Of a DNA stretch of 64,000 bases, positions 15,611-24,380 are shown piece by piece (the stretch's first letter is position 1; each line of letters starts with the position of its first letter). Source of the stretch: UBA2108 sp002713215 (GTDB lineage: Bacteria > Bacteroidota > Bacteroidia > Flavobacteriales_G > Salibacteraceae). The position numbers and the translations under genes were made by a program. The notes below the pieces were generated by a model that made no database searches, was not told the origin of the DNA, and saw nothing but the letters and a program-made list of their open reading frames with translations. The DNA is taken from the NCBI GenBank assembly GCA_937891015.1, contig CALAPY010000073.1, forward strand, positions 1 through 64,000. The letters run 5' to 3'.

Positions 15611-15641
15611 AGCCGAATGAAATTTTCATTCGGCTTTTTTT
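15611..15641 (+). terminator. Terminator closing the A-B-A-B-A cluster
   Basis: A 10-bp stem (AGCCGAATGA with TCATTCGGCT, 15611-15635, 5-nt loop) is followed by seven T on the plus strand. It lies between two converging genes. The minus strand has no long T-tract, so it mainly serves the plus-strand operon. Confidence 0.85.
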
Positions 15642-16128
15642 ATTCTTTCTTTTTGATGAAACCTAATGACACTGAATTCACACAATATCGTGATCCGGTA
15701 GGCATAGGACCATCTTCAAACTTATGTCCCAGGTGTCCACCACAGTTGGCACAAGTTATTTCAACACGAGTCATTCCATGACTTTCATCTATACTCTCTT
15801 TTACTTTACCTGCTTTATAAACGTCGTAGAAACTGGGCCAACCTGATCCCGAATTGTATTTTTCGCGTGAAGTAAACAGGGTATCTCCACAACCCGAGCA
15901 GGTATATACGCCTTTTTCTTTATGATGATTAAACTTACCACTCCAGGCAGGTTCCGTTCCTTTTTCTCTAAGAACCCGGTATTCCTCTTCAGTAAGCTTT
16001 TCCTTCCATTCCTCATCATCAAAATGACAAACATTTTTTGGTTGTTTATCTTCCGAGACTTTATTTTCATTTTGCGAGCAAGCCATTATTGAAACAGCAA
16101 TTAGCCCAACTGTAATCATTATTCTCAT
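15640..16128 (-). CDS. msrB: Methionine-R-sulfoxide reductase MsrB, lipoprotein form
   Basis: Reduces methionine-R-sulfoxide in oxidised proteins. The start MRIMITVGLIAVSIMAC ends in a lipobox, so this copy is exported and membrane-anchored, facing the periplasm. The MsrB domain follows: EPAWSGKFNHHKEKGVYTCSGCGDTLF has the first zinc CxxC, GSGWPSF and CANCGGHLGHKF the second, and RYCVNSVSLGF the catalytic Cys. All four zinc cysteines are present. The start at 16128 is preferred to 16140 for signal-peptide quality. Convergent with the A-B-A-B-A cluster, otherwise isolated. Confidence 0.92.
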   Translation of the reverse strand: MRIMITVGLIAVSIMACSQNENKVSEDKQPKNVCHFDDEEWKEKLTEEEYRVLREKGTEPAWSGKFNHHKEKGVYTCSGCGDTLFTSREKYNSGSGWPSFYDVYKAGKVKESIDESHGMTRVEITCANCGGHLGHKFEDGPMPTGSRYCVNSVSLGFIKKKE

Positions 16129-16268
16129 ATCGTTAACCATAAAGTAATTGCATACAAAACTCTCTATTTGTAGCAGGATTCATTGTTACGAAATGTAAAA
16201 AGTATCAAGATGTCAAAATTGCTACATCCTGAATAGAATTTAAATGGGGTGAGAAAAAGGTAATGGGG

Positions 16269-17003
16269 CTAAAAACGAATTCCGAAGTTCAGTCCAAAAT
16301 TCAATTTAATGTTAGAGCCATAAATAAACTGTTCTTCTGAAACATCAACAAAATTGGGTATACCACCATCCTGATTCGTAACTGTATTTTGTTTGTACCC
16401 AACACCAACATATTGATCCAGAGTTACCCGTTTACCCATGGTGAATTGAATTCCAAAATTCATGGTAATGCTGTAATGTTTGAAAAGATCATAGACGCTC
16501 TTATCTACTTTTTCGTAAAGCTTTGCCTGACTGTAACTGACCAAAGGGAATATGTAAATTCCTCTGGGTGCCGGATTAAAATCAGGGTCTGTGATACTCA
16601 TTCTTGGGTTTTTAAGGTAGAACTTAAATCCCCCTTGAAATCTAAAACCATTAAATCCAATATCCCAACTATTTGTGCCTGTAGGGTTGGTGGTATCTGC
16701 ATCAATCGAAGATCGAAGCAATATTCCCATTCCCAGGTACGAAGCTCCGAATACAATCCCGGTTTTTGGGCTTGTAACCATTTCTGCAACTAACCTAAAC
16801 TCGCTCGATAATAACGGAATATCTCCGGAAACAATGGCTAATGGATTGGTCTTTAATATTAGTTTTCTCGAGTTAAATTTCTCAACCTTTTTCAGGAAAC
16901 TACTATCAACATATCCAAATTCCGATTCCTGTTGTGCCAGAGTATTGAGTGATACCAATACCAGAATAGGTACGAAAACTAATATTATTTTCAGCCTTTT
17001 CAT
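16269..17003 (-). CDS. Predicted outer-membrane beta-barrel protein
   Basis: A 244-residue exported protein of no family I can name. The signal peptide MKRLKIILVFVPILVLVSLNTLAQ is followed by alternating amphipathic strands rich in Gly and aromatics and a terminal strand, GSNIKLNFGLNFGIRF, ending in Phe as outer-membrane barrels do. It begins right after the tsaD stop on the same strand and is probably cotranscribed, though a functional link with tRNA modification is unlikely. Confidence 0.65.
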   Translation of the reverse strand: MKRLKIILVFVPILVLVSLNTLAQQESEFGYVDSSFLKKVEKFNSRKLILKTNPLAIVSGDIPLLSSEFRLVAEMVTSPKTGIVFGASYLGMGILLRSSIDADTTNPTGTNSWDIGFNGFRFQGGFKFYLKNPRMSITDPDFNPAPRGIYIFPLVSYSQAKLYEKVDKSVYDLFKHYSITMNFGIQFTMGKRVTLDQYVGVGYKQNTVTNQDGGIPNFVDVSEEQFIYGSNIKLNFGLNFGIRF

Positions 17004-18026
17004 TTATAGTTTCATTCTTGCTTCAGGAATCACCGATAGGTCAGTAAAATCTCCTTTCAGGTATTTAAAATATGCAGAAATTCCAATCATTGCTGCATTA
17101 TCCGTGCAAAATTCAAAGTTAGGAATATAGGTTTCCCAACCTAAACTATTTTCTCTAGCGGTTAGTGCTTCCCTAAGTTCACTATTGGCAGAAACACCTC
17201 CGGCAATGGCTATTTGCTTGATATTTAAATCCTTTGATGCTTTTTCCAGTTTCAATATTAACGTTTTAACAATGGTATATTGAATTGACGCACAAATATC
17301 GGTCTGGTTGTTTTCAATAAAATCAGGATCTTCTTTTATAGAGTCTCTTAAGAAATACAGAATAGCGGTTTTTAAACCGCTAAAACTAAAGTCGTGATCG
17401 GGAATTGATGCAATTGGAAATTTAAACCGATTGGGATTTCCTTGCTTAGCCAACTTGTCTATAACAGGTCCTCCCGGGTAGGGTAAGCCCATTATTTTAG
17501 CAACTTTATCAAATGCTTCACCGGCCGCGTCATCTTTGGTTTGTCCTATAAGTTCAAAATCCAGTACACTTTTAACCAATACTATTTGAGTATGCCCACC
17601 GGATACGGTTAAACACAAAAATGGAAACTTGGGCTTATTGTTGGATTTGTTGTTTTCAGCAAAATGGGCCAATATATGCGCTTGCATATGGTTAACCTCA
17701 ATTAACGGTTTGTTTAACGCGAGAGAAAGTCCTTTAACAAAAGAAACACCTACCAACAAAGAACCCATTAAACCAGGTCCCCGGGTAAAGCCGATAGCGG
17801 CAATTTCTTCTAGGTTGATATTAGCCTGTTTTAAGGCCCTAAAAACAGTGGGAACTATATTCTTTTGGTGTTCTCTGCTGGCCAGTTCAGGAACAACACC
17901 ACCAAATTCTTCATGTACATTTTGAGTGCAAATTACATTGGACAGTACCTCTGTATTTTTTAGTACGGCAACCGAGGTATCATCGCATGATGACTCAATG
18001 GCAAGAATGTAAGTGGGGCTCTGCAA
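17004..18026 (-). CDS. tsaD: tRNA N6-threonylcarbamoyladenosine synthase TsaD
   Basis: Transfers the threonylcarbamoyl group to A37 of ANN-decoding tRNAs, together with TsaB and TsaE; essential in most bacteria. The 340 residues have the ASKHA fold with YILAIESSCDDTSVAVL at the start, the metal-binding HMQAH, SGGHTQIV, and EAFDKVAKIMGLPYPGGP. The initiation codon is TTG (18026): an in-frame TAA precedes it directly and no ATG is available near the conserved N-terminus. A -7-like TATTATTG lies on this strand at 18046-18053. Divergent from tamB. Confidence 0.95.
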   Translation of the reverse strand: MQSPTYILAIESSCDDTSVAVLKNTEVLSNVICTQNVHEEFGGVVPELASREHQKNIVPTVFRALKQANINLEEIAAIGFTRGPGLMGSLLVGVSFVKGLSLALNKPLIEVNHMQAHILAHFAENNKSNNKPKFPFLCLTVSGGHTQIVLVKSVLDFELIGQTKDDAAGEAFDKVAKIMGLPYPGGPVIDKLAKQGNPNRFKFPIASIPDHDFSFSGLKTAILYFLRDSIKEDPDFIENNQTDICASIQYTIVKTLILKLEKASKDLNIKQIAIAGGVSANSELREALTARENSLGWETYIPNFEFCTDNAAMIGISAYFKYLKGDFTDLSVIPEARMKL

Positions 18027-18032
18027 TTAGAT

Positions 18033-18040
18033 TAATTTTG
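18033..18040 (+). promoter_or_regulatory. -7 element ahead of tamB
   Basis: TAATTTTG fits TAnnTTTG and predicts transcription start at about 18045. This constrains the tamB start codon, which has no ATG downstream before the membrane anchor. The region is shared with the divergent tsaD promoter. Confidence 0.45.
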
Positions 18041-18062
18041 TTTTCCAATAATAGCGGCCAAA

Positions 18063-21000
18063 ATTATCAAAAAAGGACTCAAAATATTCTCTTACGGACT
18101 AGGCAGTTTGGTATTATTTTTAATCCTTATCAGCGGCCTGCTTTCTTCCTCCTCTGTGCAAACATACTTAGTAACCAAGGGGCTGGAATCGTATTTTGCA
18201 GAAGATTCCGTTAACCTTTCTTTAAACCGAATTCACCTGCTTCCATTTTCAGAATTGGAACTTGATAACCTGCTGCTTACCGATCAAAAAGGCGATACAT
18301 TTATTTACGTGGATTTTCTCAATGTATTGGTTCAGGACTTCGATTTGGAAAAATTGAGTTTTGAATTGAAACGGGTAGAGCTAACGAACAGTAAATTCCA
18401 TTTGGTTCATTATCAAGACGAACAATACGTAAACATTCGTTTCCTGCTGGACCATTTTGCCTCTGACGATACTTCTACTTCGCCTGATTTCTTCATTGGA
18501 TGTAACGAAATACGGGTTACAAATTTTGACTTCGTGTGGCATAACCAAAACATCAATTCAGGCATTAAGGGGATGGATTTTGACAATATCCATGTTTCTG
18601 ATATGGATGTGGCTCTTTCTGATTTTAGGATGGAGAATCTGGACATTAATTCGCAAGTAGATCACCTTTCTTTTTCTGAGCAATCTGGTTTTGTAGTGGA
18701 TACACTTATTACCGGTTTTAGTATGAATATGGACTCCATGGCGTTTGAGAACCTGAAAATAATCACTCCTAATAGCTCCATTTACGGACGTTATTCCATG
18801 AATCATGGAAGTTTCGATTATTATCCTGATTATATTGAGAAAGTGATCATGAGGGGTTTCGTTCACGATGTATCCGTCGACATGAAAGACATTATCTATT
18901 TCTCCGATAACTTAATTGGATTCAACGAGGTTGTTTCAGGCAATGGAGCTTTCGAAGGGACTGTAAGTGATTTTGTAGCTTCAGATCTTGATTTTAGCTT
19001 TAGGCGACATTCCACCATTCGAGGTAAGGTAGTTATGGAGGGAATTCCCAACATTGATAGCACTTATATGGAAATTGAGTTGGTGAATTCTGTGATCCAT
19101 CCTCATGATGTTGACGAATTAAAGCTGGAAGCCTTTAGTGAAAACTTAAATATTCAACTTCCATCATTTATTGAAAATTATGAGGAAGCCGTTTTAAATG
19201 GGAGGTTAGAAGGCTACTATTACAATTTCAGAAGCGATATTCAATTGCAGGGAAGAAACGGTGAGTTGGAAGCTCATTTTTCGTTGGAAAAAAAGGCAGA
19301 TGACGAATACTATTATTCCGGTAAATGCAAGTCAAACCAACTCAATTTAAGGCAATTGTCTAAGTCAGACCTTCTTGGGAAACTCACCACGGAGCTAAGC
19401 TTTAAAGGAAAAGGAACGAGTAAAGCAACAGTTGAATTGGACGTAAGTGGAAGCATTGCCCGAATAGATTTGAATGGCTATTCTTATTCCAACTCCGTAA
19501 TTGACGGTAAATTTCTGAATGAAATTTTTACAGGGCAAATTCAAATGAAGGACCCCAATTGTAAATTTACCTTTCTTGGAGAAATTGATTTGACCCAGGA
19601 GGAACCTCGGTTTGTATTTGTTTCAGAAGTCGACACCTTGTTTCCAAGACGACTAAACCTAATCACTCGTGATTCAAGTTCCTTCATTACCGCCAAGTTC
19701 AATGTTGATTCCAAAGGAGATGACCTTGAACATTTTATTGGTAAAATTCAGGTAGAAGATTTAAAGTATTTTGAGAAGGGGAATTGGATCAACATTCCGG
19801 ACTTTAAGTTACATGCGTTTCAAATTAACGAAAGGCGACAGCTTGAATTTAAAAGTACCATAGGTAAGGGAATTTTAGCGGGTTCCTATCACATTCCGAA
19901 GTTCGATGATTATTTCAAAAGTATGATTAGTCGTTCCGTTCCGGCGTTGGTAGAAAACAAGGAGTACGATACTATACCTGGAAATTTTTCCTTTGATATG
20001 GAAATGTACAACCTCAATCCAATTCTAAAGGTATTTTATCCAAGTATTTCGGTCGACTCTAACTTGTTTGTGTCTGGCGTTTTTGATGGTCCGCACAACA
20101 AGATCAACCTGGATGTTTCTACAGAAGGCTTTCAAATTGCCAATTTAGTGGTAGATACGATGAATTTCAAGTTAAACCACGATGACAGTTCAATAACCAG
20201 TAGCATGGACATTAAAGCATTGGTGCTGGATAAAGAAATTACCTATCACGATGTGCATTTGGAAGGTTTTGGAATGAATGACTCCATTTCCGTTAAGATT
20301 AGGAATGACAACCGAACCGTACCGGAATTCAAGAGTTACATTTCCTTTAATGGAGCCTTATTGGGACCCAATGATTTTCGTTTTTCCTTTGATTCCAGTT
20401 ATGTGGTTTTGGCCGATTCGGTTTGGGAGTTAAATACTCAAAACGTAATAGAAATAGAACCCGATCGATGGTCTTTTAAAGGGTTTGATTTGGTTGGTAA
20501 CGACAAACGAATAAACCTGGCCGGGGCTATTTCAAAAGATACCTCCGAAGCGCTTGACATAGGAATAGGGGGGCTTAACCTGGGCAATTTTGCTAAAATA
20601 GCGGGAGTTAAAGAAGCTCAACTTCGAGGAAATGTTACCGGTAACGTTCGGTTATCGAAGTTGTATTCCCGGCCTGAGATATCCAGTTCCTTGTATGTAA
20701 AAGACCTTTATGCCAACGACCAATACATAGGAAGCGGCCCAATTTATTCTTCATGGAATGCGAAGCAAAAGAGGTTTGATGTGAATTTTGATCTGTTTCG
20801 TCCAGCCGATTCAACCTTCATAGATACCATTCGATCGCTTAAATTTTACGGTCATTATTACCCAACCGGTGGTGACACAGCGTTCCATTTAAAACTCAAG
20901 ACCGACGGTTTTAAGATTAAGGCCATTGAACCCATAATAAGTGATTACATAGATAATATTGAAGGGGAATTGGTGGGAGAAGTTGATTTAAGCGGTTCTT

Positions 21001-22517
21001 TTAGCGAGCCCGTATTAAACGGTGAAATGCGACTGGACTCCACCCAGTTTAGGATAGTTTACTTGAACACAAACTACTTCGCCCACAACCAGTCCATTCT
21101 TTTTCGGGACGAGTGGTTCGGATTTAACTCACTTACCTTATTCGATGAAAACAACAGACCGGCCAACGCATTTGGAGGTACGGTACTGCATAACAATTGG
21201 AAGGATTTTAATTACGACGTGCTCATTGATGTAGATACATTTCTATGTTTAAATACAAACGTTAAGCAAAATGATCTCTATTACGGCACAGCGTTTTTAA
21301 ATGGAGAAATTAGCGTTTCAGGATACGAAGATCACATGGAGCTTGAAATTGATGCTAAAGCACTGAACAATTCCAAGTTGTTTGTCCCGCTTTATTCAGC
21401 TGAAGAAGTATATCAAAATGAGTATATCCGATTTGTTAACCTGGAGGTAAAAGAAGAAGAGGCGGAGTCTAAAACCGACCTAACCGGGATTGATATGAAA
21501 TTCAATTTTGACATTGATCCCAGTACAGAAATAGAACTCATTTTCGATGACGCTACCGGAGAAAAGATATATGCCCAGGGTGGGGGGAAGTTAAAAATGA
21601 ATATTGATGAGCAAGGTGACTTTACTATAAACGGCCTCTACGAAATAAGAAACGGAAACTACTATTTCAATTTCGAGAATATCATTTCCAAAAAATTCAT
21701 TCTGCAACAGGGGGGGACTATTGAATTCGATGGTGACCCATTTAACGCAAGAATTGATGTAGTGGCCCAGTATAAGGTCAAAGCTAGCCTTCAGCCCATT
21801 CTTAATGGAGATTCGGCCTATTCTCAAAAAGTAGATAACATCTGTTTGATGCATTTTACAGATCAGTTGTCATCACCAAATATTGGTTTCGACATTAAAG
21901 TGCTAAACGTTGATGCCGGAATTGAAGCCAACGTAAAAAGTCAAATGCCAACCCAGGAGGATGTAAATAAGCAGGTTTTTTCCTTGCTTCTCTTTAATAA
22001 TTACAGCCCGCCGGAAAACAGCTTAAGTGGAACCGGGTTTGTTGGTACTACGGGTTCCGAATTGCTTACATCCCAGATCAATAACTGGCTATCGAAAATG
22101 GAAAACGACATTATTAATGTTGGGGTAAGTGAATTAAAACAGGACAATGTAGAGGTAGAGCTTTCCAAGCAAATGCTGGATAATCGATTAGTGTTTGAAA
22201 GTAATGTAGGAGTTGATAATTCGCCCGATAACCCGAATAACACATCCGGAGGAGGGCAATTTGTAGGTGATTTCAAATTGGAATACATGGTTCGGAAAGA
22301 CGGGAAGGTTAGGGCTAAGGTATTTAACCGTTCTGAGACCTACCGAATCGAGGATCAGGGCAACTCGGCTTCTCAAACCCAGGGCATAGGAATTTTCTTT
22401 CAGGAGGATTTCGAATCCTACAATCAACTCCTTAACAAAATCTTTAATAACAAAGAGAGGCAGGAGAAGCGAAAGGCCAAAAAAGAAAAAAGGAAGGAAA
22501 AGAAAAAGTCTTCCTAA
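18063..22517 (+). CDS. tamB: TamB family translocation/assembly protein (DUF490)
   Basis: A very long (about 1480 residues) AsmA/TamB-like protein anchored in the inner membrane and spanning the periplasm, involved in outer-membrane protein or lipid transport. After one N-terminal helix (LVLFLILISGLL) the protein is repetitive beta-strand, and the C-terminal DUF490 domain is recognisable in INNWLSKMENDIINVGVSELKQDNVEV and LEYMVRKDGKVRAKVFNRSE, ending in a Lys-rich tail. The start is odd: a TTG at 18108 would begin inside the signal anchor and lose the positively charged KIIKKGLK. An ATT at 18063 or ATA at 18048/18051 would keep it, so I place it at 18063 with low certainty. It overlaps the ribB end by 4 nt, converging. 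Confidence 0.88.
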   Translation: MIKKGLKIFSYGLGSLVLFLILISGLLSSSSVQTYLVTKGLESYFAEDSVNLSLNRIHLLPFSELELDNLLLTDQKGDTFIYVDFLNVLVQDFDLEKLSFELKRVELTNSKFHLVHYQDEQYVNIRFLLDHFASDDTSTSPDFFIGCNEIRVTNFDFVWHNQNINSGIKGMDFDNIHVSDMDVALSDFRMENLDINSQVDHLSFSEQSGFVVDTLITGFSMNMDSMAFENLKIITPNSSIYGRYSMNHGSFDYYPDYIEKVIMRGFVHDVSVDMKDIIYFSDNLIGFNEVVSGNGAFEGTVSDFVASDLDFSFRRHSTIRGKVVMEGIPNIDSTYMEIELVNSVIHPHDVDELKLEAFSENLNIQLPSFIENYEEAVLNGRLEGYYYNFRSDIQLQGRNGELEAHFSLEKKADDEYYYSGKCKSNQLNLRQLSKSDLLGKLTTELSFKGKGTSKATVELDVSGSIARIDLNGYSYSNSVIDGKFLNEIFTGQIQMKDPNCKFTFLGEIDLTQEEPRFVFVSEVDTLFPRRLNLITRDSSSFITAKFNVDSKGDDLEHFIGKIQVEDLKYFEKGNWINIPDFKLHAFQINERRQLEFKSTIGKGILAGSYHIPKFDDYFKSMISRSVPALVENKEYDTIPGNFSFDMEMYNLNPILKVFYPSISVDSNLFVSGVFDGPHNKINLDVSTEGFQIANLVVDTMNFKLNHDDSSITSSMDIKALVLDKEITYHDVHLEGFGMNDSISVKIRNDNRTVPEFKSYISFNGALLGPNDFRFSFDSSYVVLADSVWELNTQNVIEIEPDRWSFKGFDLVGNDKRINLAGAISKDTSEALDIGIGGLNLGNFAKIAGVKEAQLRGNVTGNVRLSKLYSRPEISSSLYVKDLYANDQYIGSGPIYSSWNAKQKRFDVNFDLFRPADSTFIDTIRSLKFYGHYYPTGGDTAFHLKLKTDGFKIKAIEPIISDYIDNIEGELVGEVDLSGSFSEPVLNGEMRLDSTQFRIVYLNTNYFAHNQSILFRDEWFGFNSLTLFDENNRPANAFGGTVLHNNWKDFNYDVLIDVDTFLCLNTNVKQNDLYYGTAFLNGEISVSGYEDHMELEIDAKALNNSKLFVPLYSAEEVYQNEYIRFVNLEVKEEEAESKTDLTGIDMKFNFDIDPSTEIELIFDDATGEKIYAQGGGKLKMNIDEQGDFTINGLYEIRNGNYYFNFENIISKKFILQQGGTIEFDGDPFNARIDVVAQYKVKASLQPILNGDSAYSQKVDNICLMHFTDQLSSPNIGFDIKVLNVDAGIEANVKSQMPTQEDVNKQVFSLLLFNNYSPPENSLSGTGFVGTTGSELLTSQINNWLSKMENDIINVGVSELKQDNVEVELSKQMLDNRLVFESNVGVDNSPDNPNNTSGGGQFVGDFKLEYMVRKDGKVRAKVFNRSETYRIEDQGNSASQTQGIGIFFQEDFESYNQLLNKIFNNKERQEKRKAKKEKRKEKKKSS

Positions 22518-23653
22518 TCTGCTGGAATAGTTTCGACGATCTCCAGACCGTAACCCACGATACCTGTTCTGTGCTGAGCTTTATTGCTCATAAGGCGCAT
22601 TTTGCGAATTCCAAGATCGCGAAGAATCTGGGCACCCACACCATAATCCTTTTCGTCCATTTTTATGTTGTAATCCAGGCTTTGCATATCACCATTATCA
22701 TTTTCATGGCTCTGTTTATAAAGCTTCAAATTTTCGATAAGGCCGTCTCCCCGAACACCTTGTTGCATATAAACAACAACACCGGTTCCTTCCTGGTGGA
22801 TATATTCAAAGGCCCTGGAAAGCAAAGAAGGACGATCGTGTTTAAAGGCACTAAAAATATCTCCCAAATTGCTGCTACTTGAATGCATGCGAACCAATAC
22901 GGGGTCGTTTTCTTCCCATTTGCCGATGGTAACTGCCAAATGTTCATCGCCAGTGGTTAACTGCTTGTATGCAATTAGCTTTACCTTACCATATTCGGAG
23001 TTTACCTCCAATTCAACTTCGCGACTAATTAATCGCTCTTGCTGCATTCGATAGGCTACCAAATCTTCGATCGATACAATTTTCATTTCGAACTTTTTGG
23101 CAATTTCCAGCAGTTGAGGTAGACGAGCCATGGTACCGTCCTCATTCATTATTTCGATCAATACTCCGGCAGGTTTTAATCCAGCCAAACGAGCTAGATC
23201 AATCGATGCTTCAGTATGTCCGGTTCTTCTAAGAACCCCACCTTCCTTGGCACGTAAAGGAAATATATGCCCAGGTTTCCCCAGGTCCCTGGGATTAGTG
23301 TCCGGGTCAACCAATGCCTGAACGGTTTTAGCCCGATCACTTGCAGAAATTCCTGTCGTACATCCATGACCGATTAAATCTACAGACACGGTAAAAGGAG
23401 TAGCATGCAGGGCCGTATTATCCTGAACCATTAATTCTAGGCCAAGTTCGTTGCAACGGCTTTCTAACAAAGGACAGCAAATAAGACCCCTTCCGTGAGT
23501 AGCCATAAAATTGATTGCTTCAGGGGTTACGTGTTCAGCGGCCATTATAAAATCGCCTTCGTTTTCTCGATCTTCATCATCAATAACGATAATTATCTTA
23601 CCCTGTTTAATATCTTCAATCGCTTCTTCTATCGTATTTATTTGAGATTTCAT
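22514..23653 (-). CDS. ribB: DHBP synthase RibB fused to a degenerate RibA-like domain (RibBX-like)
   Basis: Makes 3,4-dihydroxy-2-butanone 4-phosphate from ribulose 5-phosphate for riboflavin. The RibB half (1-205) is intact: DDEDRENEGDFIMAAE (25-40), THGRGLIC (52-59), and RAKEGGVLRRTGHTEA. The second half (about 206-379) has the GTP cyclohydrolase II fold but lacks its zinc site. Where RibA has S-x-C-LTGD...RCDC, this protein reads SSSSNLGDIFSAFKHDRP (258-275), and the whole half contains no cysteine. GRGIG is also changed to VRGDG. GTP cyclohydrolase II activity is therefore unlikely, so a separate RibA must exist. A -7 element TAGATTTG lies at 23753-23760 (minus), giving a leader of about 95 nt. 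Confidence 0.85.
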   Translation of the reverse strand: MKSQINTIEEAIEDIKQGKIIIVIDDEDRENEGDFIMAAEHVTPEAINFMATHGRGLICCPLLESRCNELGLELMVQDNTALHATPFTVSVDLIGHGCTTGISASDRAKTVQALVDPDTNPRDLGKPGHIFPLRAKEGGVLRRTGHTEASIDLARLAGLKPAGVLIEIMNEDGTMARLPQLLEIAKKFEMKIVSIEDLVAYRMQQERLISREVELEVNSEYGKVKLIAYKQLTTGDEHLAVTIGKWEENDPVLVRMHSSSSNLGDIFSAFKHDRPSLLSRAFEYIHQEGTGVVVYMQQGVRGDGLIENLKLYKQSHENDNGDMQSLDYNIKMDEKDYGVGAQILRDLGIRKMRLMSNKAQHRTGIVGYGLEIVETIPAD

Positions 23654-23752
23654 CCCTGCTTCCTTTTTTAGATAGTTTCTAAGTGGATAAAGCTTTGCCT
23701 AAATGTCTTTAGCCTATTGCTATTATCCGTCCTAGCTTGCTTAATGAGGCTG

Positions 23753-23760
23753 CAAATCTA
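23753..23760 (-). promoter_or_regulatory. -7 element of ribB with a long leader
   Basis: TAGATTTG on the minus strand fits TAnnTTTG. It lies about 100 nt before the ribB ATG, leaving a leader of about 95 nt. I looked for FMN riboswitch conserved boxes in this leader and found none. Confidence 0.4.
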
Positions 23761-23828
23761 GTAAATATAGCAGCTTCGCGCCATCTAATAAATTGTAATA
23801 AATCAGAAATCTAATGCACTTTTGTTGC

Positions 23829-24380
23829 ATGGATTGGTTTGATATAATGTGGGAGTTATTTCCCTACCTGTTTATAGGAACCCTGGCAGTTTGGTTGTAC
23901 AAGTTTCTGGAAAAGAGAATAATTAACCTTCAGCGGCAAAGAAGGCTTAAAAGGGGGAAAAATGCGGAACTGGGTGCTAAAAAGCTATTGGAGAAAAATG
24001 GCTATACCGTACATGACTATCAGCCTGCATTATCCTACAATTTCAAAGCCGACAGTGAGATTGTTAAGGTGAACATTAGCCCTGATTTTATTGTTGAGAA
24101 AGGGGGGACGAAGTATGTGGTTGAAGTTAAAACCGGTGAAGTTGCCGGAAACGCAAATTATGCAGCTACACGCAGGCAAATGCTGGAGTACAACCTGGCA
24201 AGTGAGCTCCCCTTGTTGTTTGTTAATATGGATCATCAAAGCATTCATGAAATTCGGTTTCCGTTTTCAGCCACCAGCAATGGCATCAATTGGTGGAAAT
24301 ACCTGGGTATTATAATGCTTTCAGTAGTGGGAATAACTATAATAGCAATGGCTGTAAAAGCCCTATTGAAACTCCTCTAG
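23829..24380 (+). CDS. Membrane-tethered PD-(D/E)XK nuclease-like protein
   Basis: A 183-residue protein with a hydrophobic helix at each end (about 8-24 and 163-182) and a soluble core between. The core has GKNAELGAKKLLEKNGY, then SPDFIV, then YVVEVKTG. This E-x..-PD-x(10-12)-E-x-K layout is the PD-(D/E)XK nuclease active site, with an E in the first helix. DNA or RNA cleavage is an inference from the fold. The ATG at 23829 is chosen (MDWFDIMWELF) because a -7-like CACTTTTG overlaps the ATG at 23814. Convergent with the HTTM gene, overlapping it by 18 nt. A membrane-bound restriction-like nuclease could act on incoming DNA, but nothing nearby supports this. Confidence 0.65.
   Translation: MDWFDIMWELFPYLFIGTLAVWLYKFLEKRIINLQRQRRLKRGKNAELGAKKLLEKNGYTVHDYQPALSYNFKADSEIVKVNISPDFIVEKGGTKYVVEVKTGEVAGNANYAATRRQMLEYNLASELPLLFVNMDHQSIHEIRFPFSATSNGINWWKYLGIIMLSVVGITIIAMAVKALLKLL

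Noticed and set aside
23654..23813. FMN riboswitch in the ribB leader
   Set aside because: The leader is long (about 95 nt), but the conserved purine-rich boxes of the RFN element are not present.
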